A stretch of 64,000 bases of DNA, from NCBI RefSeq assembly GCF_002161065.1, contig NZ_NFLV01000010.1, positions 1 through 64,000 of the forward strand, given 5' to 3'. A program made the position numbers and the translations under genes. The notes under the pieces were generated by a model. That model was not told where the DNA came from. It ran no database searches and saw nothing but the letters and a program-made list of their open reading frames with translations. Positions 57,356 through 64,000 of this stretch are shown here, one piece after another. Positions within the stretch are counted from its first letter, which is position 1. Each line of letters opens with the position of its first letter. The DNA comes from Eubacterium sp. An11 (GTDB lineage Bacteria > Bacillota > Clostridia > Lachnospirales > Lachnospiraceae).

Positions 57356-58906
57356 ATGAATGATACCATGCAGATTATGATCACCATGGTTCTCTATATG
57401 CTGATCGTCATTGGAATCGGTCTGGCCTTTGCCAAGAGAGCAAACCAGAGTTCTGAAGATTATTTCCTCGGCGGCCGGACACTGGGACCATGGGTAACTG
57501 CCATGAGTGCAGAAGCTTCGGATATGTCCGGATGGCTTCTCATGGGACTGCCGGGAGTGGCGTACTGGTGTGGAATTGCCGACGCCGCCTGGACAGCCAT
57601 CGGACTGGCAGTGGGAACTTACATTAACTGGCTGATCACATCCAAACGGCTACGCCGTTACAGTGAGAAGGCCAACGCTATCACATTGCCGGAGTTTTTC
57701 TCCAATCGTTTTCATGAGGACAAGAAGATTATCATGACAATTTCCGCGCTGTTTATTTTGATTTTCTTTACAGTATATGCGGCAAGCTGTCTGGTAACCT
57801 GCGGTAAATTATTCTCAACTTTATTTGGTTTTGATTATGTGCCGATGATGATCGTCGGAGCGGTTTTTGTGCTGGTGTATACGATCATCGGCGGATTCCT
57901 GGCGGAGAGTGCCTCTGACTTCATGCAGGCCGTTGTGATGATCGTGGCTCTGGTCGTCATTGTCGTTACAGGTACAGTGGCAGCCGGAGGTCTGGGAGCG
58001 GTCATCACCAATGCACAGTCCATTCCGGGATTCCTTGATTTCTTTGGAATTGCAACACCGGTGGTATCTGATGGGGTACAGCAGGTGGTAAATGGCGCTC
58101 CGGCCTTTGGCGAAGCGGGCAGCTACAGCATCCTGACTATTCTGTCCAGTCTGGCGTGGGGCCTTGGATATTTTGGTATGCCTCAGGTATTATTGAGATT
58201 TATGGCCATCAGAAAGGAAGATGAACTGAAAATGTCCCGCCGTATCGCGACGGTGTGGGTGCTTGTCTCCCTGATCATCTCCGTATTCATCGGTATCATG
58301 GGACGAAGCCTGTTCCCGACAGCACTGACAACAGAAGCCACCTCGGAGAATGTATTTATTCTTCTGGCAACCAATTTGCTGCCGCCGCTGCTGGCCGGTC
58401 TGGTGATGGCAGGTATTCTGGCTGCGACCATCAGCTCATCAGATTCCTATCTGCTGATTGCCGCGTCTGCCTTCTCAAAAAATATTTATCAGGGACTGTT
58501 ACATAAAAAAGCCAGCGATAAAGAAGTATTATGGATTTCACGTATCACCCTGCTCTTAGTTACGGTGATCGCTATTTTCATCGCCATGGATGAGGACAGC
58601 GTGATCTTTACCATCGTAAGTTTTGCCTGGGCAGGATTCGGTGCGACCTTTGGACCGCTGATGCTACTTTCCCTCTTCTGGAAACGGATCAACCGTGCCG
58701 GAGCCATCGCGGGAATGATCAGCGGAGGATGTATGGTATTTATCTGGAACCTTCTCATCCGCCCGCTGGGAGGTATCTGGGATATCTATGAGCTGCTTCC
58801 GGCTTTCCTGATTTCCTGTGTATGCATCGTGGTGGTTTCCCTGCTCACGGCGCCGCCTACGGAAGAAATGCAGAGAGAATTTGAAGAAGTCCGTGCAGGA
58901 AAATAA
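57356..58906 (+). CDS. putP: Sodium/proline symporter PutP
   Basis: 516 aa from the ATG at 57356, 12 bases after AGGAGG; the upstream ATG at 57344 is too close to that site. It has 12-13 membrane helices of the SSS family. 'SSEDYFLGGRTLGPWVTAMS' (in part), 'ASDMSGWLLMGLPG' near residue 55 and the 'GYFGMPQVLLRFMAIR' segment are PutP signatures. It imports proline with sodium. A strong terminator follows at 58,920. Confidence 0.93.
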   Translation: MNDTMQIMITMVLYMLIVIGIGLAFAKRANQSSEDYFLGGRTLGPWVTAMSAEASDMSGWLLMGLPGVAYWCGIADAAWTAIGLAVGTYINWLITSKRLRRYSEKANAITLPEFFSNRFHEDKKIIMTISALFILIFFTVYAASCLVTCGKLFSTLFGFDYVPMMIVGAVFVLVYTIIGGFLAESASDFMQAVVMIVALVVIVVTGTVAAGGLGAVITNAQSIPGFLDFFGIATPVVSDGVQQVVNGAPAFGEAGSYSILTILSSLAWGLGYFGMPQVLLRFMAIRKEDELKMSRRIATVWVLVSLIISVFIGIMGRSLFPTALTTEATSENVFILLATNLLPPLLAGLVMAGILAATISSSDSYLLIAASAFSKNIYQGLLHKKASDKEVLWISRITLLLVTVIAIFIAMDEDSVIFTIVSFAWAGFGATFGPLMLLSLFWKRINRAGAIAGMISGGCMVFIWNLLIRPLGGIWDIYELLPAFLISCVCIVVVSLLTAPPTEEMQREFEEVRAGK

Positions 58907-58919
58907 TAACTGAAGAATA

Positions 58920-58980
58920 AAAATATGCTCCCCTTACGGCTGACAAATGTACTGTCATCGTAAGAAGGAGCATATTTTAT
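58920..58980. terminator. Long terminator hairpin
   Basis: AAATATGCTCC pairs with GGAGCATATTT, and inside it CTTACG with CGTAAG, with T-rich tails on both strands. It can end putP and the convergent membrane protein gene. Confidence 0.8.
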
Positions 58981-58992
58981 TTTAATATGGAT

Positions 58993-59550
58993 TTAAAAAA
59001 GCAGCAGATGCAGAAAATCAACCAGAAGGATTGCACCAATGATTCCTCCGGTTAAGATCACCGTCTTTCCGGACAGCTTCTTCACGCCTTTTTCAAAGAG
59101 CGGCTGCAAAAGATAAAGAATCACCATGCCGCCGATACCGAACCGGATGCTTGGGTTTAAGGCAATCCGTCCCTGGAAGTTGGCAAAATAGTCGGAATAA
59201 TCCCACATCCATCCACCCTGGGTGGCTTCCATGATATAACTGCCGATCAGCTCCACGACGGTGGCGATGAAGATGATAGCGAAAAACACCAGCAGCGGAG
59301 TGAGATTTAATTTTTTTGTGCCAATGCGTCTGGATTTCAGATCCTTCAAAAGAATCAGAAAAATCAGAGCTCCGAACCCGTAAATCACACAGTAGGGACC
59401 GAAGAGAGCGCCTCTGTTGGAAAATCCCCACCGGTAGATAAAGACTTCCAGCACAACCTCATAAATCCATCCGAGAACGGAATATAAAAAGAAATAGATG
59501 AGGTATTCAAAAAAGACTTCTAAAGATAAATTCCTGTGCATTTTTTTCAT
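58993..59550 (-). CDS. Putative ABC-transporter permease (CmpB-like)
   Basis: 185 aa from the ATG at 59550, after GGGAGA. Five or six membrane helices. 'YSVLGWIYEVVLE' and 'NRGALFGPYCVIYGFGA' are the motifs of the PF06541 'CmpB' family found widely in Clostridia; substrate and partner are unknown. It is a single gene convergent with putP. Confidence 0.75.
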   Translation of the reverse strand: MKKMHRNLSLEVFFEYLIYFFLYSVLGWIYEVVLEVFIYRWGFSNRGALFGPYCVIYGFGALIFLILLKDLKSRRIGTKKLNLTPLLVFFAIIFIATVVELIGSYIMEATQGGWMWDYSDYFANFQGRIALNPSIRFGIGGMVILYLLQPLFEKGVKKLSGKTVILTGGIIGAILLVDFLHLLLF

Positions 59551-59863
59551 ATGTAATCTCCCGTATTCCTTGATATCGCCGTCCGCTTTCCCAATACAAC
59601 ATATTGCCGGAGGACAGCGTACTACAAAGAGACTATATCGGAAAAGCATTACCGTTTTATCAACGGAGTATTAAGTTTTATAGGAAATAAATGAAAAAAG
59701 TGTCCCAAAAATGTACCGGTGGTGAAAGAAGAAGAGAAGAATAGAAAATATAGCCTGCGGGATTTGTCAGACAACCGCGTGATTTCGTTGCGAATAAAAG
59801 GTTATCTGTGATAAAATACCACCGTGACAAAAAGAATATATGAGATCATAAAAAGGAGACACC

Positions 59864-60460
59864 ATGAACGAGTGTGAATTATTAAGAAAAGAATTTCTGG
59901 GTGACGCAGAGAATCCGGAGATTTCTCTTTTTCCTTATAATATTGTCCTCATTGGTTTTATGGGCGCCGGGAAAAGCACTATTGCCGGCATGATGCACGA
60001 AGCATTTTCCATGGAAGTCATTGAGATGGATCAGGTGATCGCAGATCAGCAGGGGATGAGCATACCGGAGATTTTTGAAAAATATGGGGAAGAGTATTTC
60101 CGGGATCTGGAGACGAATCTTCTGATTGATATGCAGGCCCGCCAAAATGTGATCATTTCCTGCGGAGGAGGAGTTGCCCTCAGGGAAAGAAATGTAAAGG
60201 AAATGAAGAGAAATGGGAAGGTTGTCTTCCTGACTGCATCTCCGGAAACGATTCTTGAGAGAGTGAGGGATGATGACGACCGCCCGTTATTGAACGGACA
60301 TAAAAATGTAGAATACATTTCCCGGATGATGGAGACAAGAAGACCAAAGTATGAAGCGGCAGCGGATTTTATCATTTCTACTGATGGAAAGTCATCCTAT
60401 GATATCTGCCGGGAGATAGTATCGGAACTTCAAAGAGCATCAAAAACACAGACGGAGTGA
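59864..60460 (+). CDS. aroK: Shikimate kinase
   Basis: 198 aa with an AAAGGAGAC site. Walker A 'GFMGAGKST' (about 30-38), substrate-binding 'EMDQVIADQQGMSIPEIF' (in part), 'SCGGGVALRE', and the lid arginine in 'DDRPLL'. The first ~25 residues are an extension before the P-loop. It phosphorylates shikimate in aromatic amino-acid synthesis. It overlaps aroD by 4 bp, so both enzymes of the pathway are co-translated. Confidence 0.93.
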   Translation: MNECELLRKEFLGDAENPEISLFPYNIVLIGFMGAGKSTIAGMMHEAFSMEVIEMDQVIADQQGMSIPEIFEKYGEEYFRDLETNLLIDMQARQNVIISCGGGVALRERNVKEMKRNGKVVFLTASPETILERVRDDDDRPLLNGHKNVEYISRMMETRRPKYEAAADFIISTDGKSSYDICREIVSELQRASKTQTE

Positions 60461-61305
60461 TGAGAAAAATGATACATCCAGTAACAGTGAGAAAGATAAA
60501 GATTGGTGAAGGCATGCCGAAAATCTGTGTGCCCGTTGTGGGTGTGACAGAAGAAGAGATTTTGTCAGAGGCCAGAAACGCAGTGACATTTCCTGTGGAT
60601 CTGGTGGAATGGCGGGGAGACTGGTTTGCGGATATTGCGCAGCCGGAACCGGTGAAACGAGTACTGGCCGGACTTCGGGAGATTCTTGGAGAGATACCTC
60701 TGCTTTTTACCTTCCGCACCGCCGGAGAGGGAGGCCAGCGGGAGATTGACGTGTCAGATTATGAAGCGCTCAACGGCATGGTCATCGGGACGGGATATGC
60801 CGATATGGTTGACGTGGAGTTTTTTATGGGACAAACGGAAAAGGAGATGATTTCCGGAAACGGAGAAAGCCACGATGGGAATGGCAATCATAGAAGCGTT
60901 CCCGGTAAAACAGTCCGTAATCTCATTGACGAGGCGCATGCCCATGATGTGAAAGTCATTGCCTCCAATCATGATTTTGAAAAAACACCGCGGAAAGATG
61001 CAATCATCAGCAGACTAAGGAGCATGCAGGATGCCGGGGCCGATATTGCCAAGATTGCGGTGATGCCTCAGAATAAAGCTGATGTCCTGGAGCTGCTCTG
61101 TGCTACGGAGGAAATGTACCGGCTTTATGGGCAGATACCGCTGATTACCATGTCCATGGCCGGTGACGGACTGATCAGCCGGATGTGCGGAGAAGTATTC
61201 GGGTCGGCCGTGACATTTGGCAGTGCGGGAAAGGCATCCGCACCGGGACAGATTGCTGCCGGAGAGCTGAGAAACGTTCTCAATATCCTCCATGATAATC
61301 TTTGA
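60457..61305 (+). CDS. aroD: Type I 3-dehydroquinate dehydratase
   Basis: 282 aa. 'VEWRGDW' near residue 52, the catalytic His in 'IASNHDFEKTP', and the Schiff-base Lys in 'AKIAVMP' are all present; 'GSAGKASAPGQI' closes the site. A stretch of about 20 residues around 128-148 (Gly/Asn/His-rich) is an insertion relative to the compact family core. It catalyses the third step of the shikimate pathway. The ATG overlaps the aroK stop. Confidence 0.93.
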   Translation: MMRKMIHPVTVRKIKIGEGMPKICVPVVGVTEEEILSEARNAVTFPVDLVEWRGDWFADIAQPEPVKRVLAGLREILGEIPLLFTFRTAGEGGQREIDVSDYEALNGMVIGTGYADMVDVEFFMGQTEKEMISGNGESHDGNGNHRSVPGKTVRNLIDEAHAHDVKVIASNHDFEKTPRKDAIISRLRSMQDAGADIAKIAVMPQNKADVLELLCATEEMYRLYGQIPLITMSMAGDGLISRMCGEVFGSAVTFGSAGKASAPGQIAAGELRNVLNILHDNL

Positions 61306-61350
61306 GAAGAACTGGTAAAGATGAAGTAAAGCACTTGTGCATACTATTAG

Positions 61351-61379
61351 ATAATGATAGAATTGTGATATCTCAATCA
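61351..61379 (+). promoter_or_regulatory. Probable promoter of the lipid kinase gene
   Basis: TTGTGC, a 17-bp spacer and TAGAAT in the gap between aroD and the kinase gene, about 50-70 bp before the start. Moderate match; coordinates are within a few bases. Confidence 0.45.
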
Positions 61380-61422
61380 TGGCAGTATGCAGTTATTGCC
61401 GAATCTTATAGGAGGGATGACT

Positions 61423-62337
61423 ATGAAAGGGTTGTTTATTATTAATCCATCATCCGGAAGGCAGAATTTTCATGACAAAATAAAAGAGATTGCGGGCAAT
61501 CTGATCATGGATCAGATTTGCAACACCATAGATGTTTTTTATACACAGAAACAGGACGACGCTCTTGATAAAGCAGCGGGGCTGAAAAAAGGAGAATATG
61601 ATTTTGTCGTTGCCGTTGGAGGTGATGGAACATTAAATGAGGTCATTAACGGAATCATCCTCAGCGAAAGTGATATTCCGGTGGCAGTGATTTCTGCGGG
61701 AACGGTCAATGACTTTGCAAACTATCTGAAATTGCCGCAGACACCGAAAGAGTTTTGTGAGATGATTCAGGAGTTTCATCTCAAAAGGGTGGATGCCGGC
61801 AGGGTGAACCACAGGTATTTTATCAACGTGGTGGCCGCCGGTCTGCTGTCTGATATTGGTTTTAAAGTTGCAAAAGATAAGAAGGCTGCCATGGGTAAGC
61901 TGGCGTACTATCTGGAAGGTGCCATGGATCTTCCGAAACAGTTTGGAAGAACCTTAAAGCTTAGATTTACTTCTGAAGAAAAGAGTCTCGAAGAAGAGAT
62001 TCTTCTTTTTATGGTCGCAAACAGTCAGAGTGTCGGAGGTTTTCGGGAGATTGCTCCGCTGGCATCCACCTCGGACGGCAAGTTTGATGTGATCATCATT
62101 AAGAAAATGGATATTTTTCAGGTAACGCCGTTGCTTTTATCTATTTTGCAGGGAGATCATGTGAATCATCCGGCAGTGGAATATTTCCAGACAAATTACC
62201 TGAAGATTGAAAATGTGGATGACCAGGAGATAAATGTGGATTATGACGGCGAACAGCTCATGGACAGTTTTCCGCTGGAGCTGGAATTGATTCCAAAGGC
62301 GGTACAGATTGTGATTCCGCCGCATAAAGAGCAATAA
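61423..62337 (+). CDS. YegS/DagK-family lipid kinase
   Basis: 304 aa from the ATG at 61423, after GGAGGGA. 'IINPSSGR' at the start, 'AVGGDGTLNEVING' (nucleotide-binding GGDGT, about 73-86) and 'GTVNDFANYL' are the family motifs. It phosphorylates diacylglycerol or a related lipid at the membrane. It is followed at 65 bp by serS, probably with its own or a shared promoter. Confidence 0.9.
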   Translation: MKGLFIINPSSGRQNFHDKIKEIAGNLIMDQICNTIDVFYTQKQDDALDKAAGLKKGEYDFVVAVGGDGTLNEVINGIILSESDIPVAVISAGTVNDFANYLKLPQTPKEFCEMIQEFHLKRVDAGRVNHRYFINVVAAGLLSDIGFKVAKDKKAAMGKLAYYLEGAMDLPKQFGRTLKLRFTSEEKSLEEEILLFMVANSQSVGGFREIAPLASTSDGKFDVIIIKKMDIFQVTPLLLSILQGDHVNHPAVEYFQTNYLKIENVDDQEINVDYDGEQLMDSFPLELELIPKAVQIVIPPHKEQ

Positions 62338-62401
62338 AACTTGCAAATCACCGGGGAATAGACTATTATAATACATGAAAATTTACCCTCTGGAGGAACG
62401 T

Positions 62402-63691
62402 ATGTTAGATTTAAAATTTGTTAGAGAAAATCCGGAAATCGTTAAACAGAATATAAGAAATAAGTTTCAGGATGAGAAACTGCCGCTGGTAGATGAAGTG
62501 ATCGATCTTGATGTGAAGAGAAGACAGACACAGCAGGAGGCCGATGAGTTAAGAGCCAGCAGAAAGAAGATTTCCAAACAGATTGGCGCGCTGATGGCGC
62601 AGGGCAAAAAAGAAGAAGCAGAAGAAGTTAAGAAGCAGGTAACAAAGAACGCGGAGCGTCTGGCAGAGCTGGAAGCACAGGAAGCGGAGATCGGCGAGAA
62701 AGTGACTTCTATCATGATGCGGATTCCAAATATCATCGATCCGAGCGTTCCGATCGGAAAAGATGACAGTGAGAATGTGGAAGTGCAGAGATACGGCGAA
62801 CCGGTGGTTCCGGACTTTGAGGTTCCATATCACACAGATATCATGGAAAGCTTTGATGGAATTGACCTTGACAGTGCGAGAAAGGTTGCCGGCAACGGTT
62901 TCTATTATCTCATGGGCGATATCGCCAGATTACATTCCGCTGTGATTTCCTATGCCCGTGATTTTATGATTGACAGAGGATTTACCTACTGTGTGCCTCC
63001 GTTCATGATCCGCAGCAATGTGGTTACAGGCGTTATGAGTTTTGCAGAGATGGACGCTATGATGTATAAGATTGAGGGAGAAGATCTGTACCTCATCGGA
63101 ACCAGTGAGCATTCCATGATCGGAAAGTTCATTGATACAGTATTACCGGAAGATACCCTTCCGAGAACGCTGACTTCCTATTCTCCATGTTTCAGAAAAG
63201 AAAAGGGAGCGCACGGCATCGAGGAGAGAGGTGTATACCGGATCCATCAGTTTGAGAAGCAGGAGATGATCGTTGTCTGCAAGCCGGAGGAGAGCCCAAT
63301 GTGGTTTGATAAACTGTGGCAGAACACCGTAGATTTATTCCGCTCTCTGGATATCCCGGTACGTACTCTGGAATGTTGTTCCGGAGACCTGGCGGATCTT
63401 AAAGTGAAGTCCGTGGATGTGGAAGCATGGTCCCCGCGTCAGAAGAAATATTTCGAGGTGGGAAGCTGTTCCAACTTAGGAGACGCACAGGCCAGAAGAT
63501 TAAAGATCCGTGTGGTGGGAGAAAACGGCAAATACTTTGCGCATACCCTCAATAACACAGTGGTTGCTCCGCCTCGTATGCTTATCGCATTCCTGGAGAA
63601 TAATCTTAACGCAGATGGAACTGTCAGCATTCCTGAAGTGCTTCGTCCGTACATGGGCGGCAAGGCAGTGCTGGAGCCGAAAAATAAATAA
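62402..63691 (+). CDS. serS: Seryl-tRNA synthetase
   Basis: 429 aa from the ATG at 62402, after GGAGG. N-terminal two-helix coiled-coil arm (about 28-100) for tRNA-Ser. The class II core has motif 2 'FRKEKGAHGIEERGVYRIHQF' (in part) and motif 3 'DAQARRLKIR'. It charges tRNA-Ser. A T-box does not precede this gene. Terminator at 63,701-63,730. Confidence 0.97.
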   Translation: MLDLKFVRENPEIVKQNIRNKFQDEKLPLVDEVIDLDVKRRQTQQEADELRASRKKISKQIGALMAQGKKEEAEEVKKQVTKNAERLAELEAQEAEIGEKVTSIMMRIPNIIDPSVPIGKDDSENVEVQRYGEPVVPDFEVPYHTDIMESFDGIDLDSARKVAGNGFYYLMGDIARLHSAVISYARDFMIDRGFTYCVPPFMIRSNVVTGVMSFAEMDAMMYKIEGEDLYLIGTSEHSMIGKFIDTVLPEDTLPRTLTSYSPCFRKEKGAHGIEERGVYRIHQFEKQEMIVVCKPEESPMWFDKLWQNTVDLFRSLDIPVRTLECCSGDLADLKVKSVDVEAWSPRQKKYFEVGSCSNLGDAQARRLKIRVVGENGKYFAHTLNNTVVAPPRMLIAFLENNLNADGTVSIPEVLRPYMGGKAVLEPKNK

Positions 63692-63700
63692 GACTAAAAA

Positions 63701-63730
63701 AGGAATCCTGTTGCCGGGATTCCTTTTTTT
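63701..63730 (+). terminator. Terminator of serS
   Basis: AGGAATCC...GGATTCCT with seven T, 10 bp after the stop codon. Confidence 0.85.
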
Positions 63731-63761
63731 GCGTTAAGATCCATGATCTGATTAAAATCTG

Positions 63762-64000
63762 TTATCCGATAAAGTTTGTATAGATATGTTCAGATTCCTG
63801 TTTTGGCATACCATATTTTTCTTTGCCAAGGGCAATGCTCTTCATGAGGAATGCCATGTTTCTGGCCAGAACACGCATGGTCTGTAATCCTTCGATGTCC
63901 TGCGAAGCATCACCCGGTTTCCGGCCGTGAACGCTGTTCCAGTACTGGCTGGATGCCACCGGCATGCCGGAGATGGTAAAATATTTATTAAGTTCGTCAT
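63762..64000 (-). CDS. Flavodoxin-like NAD(P)H-dependent reductase, partial (5' end outside the window)
   Basis: 79 codons to the window edge, frame open. 'MPVASSQYWNSVHGRKPGDA' (in part), then 'MRVLARNMAFLMKSIALGKE', match the C-terminal third of flavodoxin-fold NAD(P)H:FMN reductases, which use the 'SQYWN' and 'VHG' loop at the flavin. The start lies beyond 64,000. Confidence 0.8.
   Translation of the reverse strand, partial: DELNKYFTISGMPVASSQYWNSVHGRKPGDASQDIEGLQTMRVLARNMAFLMKSIALGKEKYGMPKQESEHIYTNFIG

Overview
The window looks like a low-to-moderate GC anaerobic Firmicute, most likely a Lachnospiraceae-type gut Clostridium. This rests on the T-box leader, the style of the housekeeping proteins (SerS, AroK, AroD, PutP, CstA), the CD1107-CD1115-type conjugation genes and tet(W). 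It is a mobile-element accretion beside a tRNA-Arg locus, followed by about 11.5 kb of ordinary chromosome.

Region A (1 to about 12,950) is the end of a first integrative element whose other end lies left of the window. It has a secreted Cys-rich protein, a small transposon-type regulator, then an AT-rich array of eight small genes (1,196-4,640). Copies of one ~28-nt repeat lie between the genes and after the last one. Two genes look like DUF4304 proteins; the others include a chloramphenicol-acetyltransferase-like enzyme, a DUF4177-like protein and a YgiT-type zinc-finger protein. A type I toxin-antitoxin module follows (4,674-4,995). A minus-strand operon then encodes an S1-domain protein, a VirD4-like ATPase, DUF5697- and DUF6100-like proteins and winged-helix proteins.

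Region B (about 12,916 or 13,009 to 52,395) is a Tn1549-like ICE. It runs from a tyrosine integrase and Xis at the left, through sigma/HTH regulators, a Cfr/RlmN-family rRNA methyltransferase behind a tet(M)-style attenuator, oriT-mobC-relaxase, ArdA, topoisomerase III, an NlpC/P60 lytic protein, a C5 DNA methyltransferase, VirB4, PrgI and VirB6, to VirD4, PcfB, a replication-initiator-like gene and a second Xis at the right. The core CTCCTAAGC occurs at 12,916, 13,009 (inside the tRNA) and 52,387, each with TGCTAA arm-type sites about 150 bp away. An otherwise intact radical-SAM gene of the transfer operon carries an in-frame TGA.

Region C (about 37,209-48,363) is nested in B. It is an ~11 kb mobilizable transposon with a large serine recombinase, TnpW, replication genes, relaxase, MobC, oriT and sigma/HTH regulators. 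It carries tet(W) with its leader and a downstream methyltransferase, and it interrupts the ICE's maff2 gene.

The chromosome resumes at about 52,396 with the 3' half of a tRNA-Arg(CCT). Then come cstA behind a T-box leader, a SulP transporter with a long C-terminal extension, putP, a CmpB-like membrane protein, aroK-aroD, a lipid kinase, serS and the end of a flavodoxin-like reductase gene. The main points for follow-up are the repeat-punctuated gene array, the attenuator-controlled Cfr-like gene, the nested tet(W) insertion, and the paired oriT and att signals.
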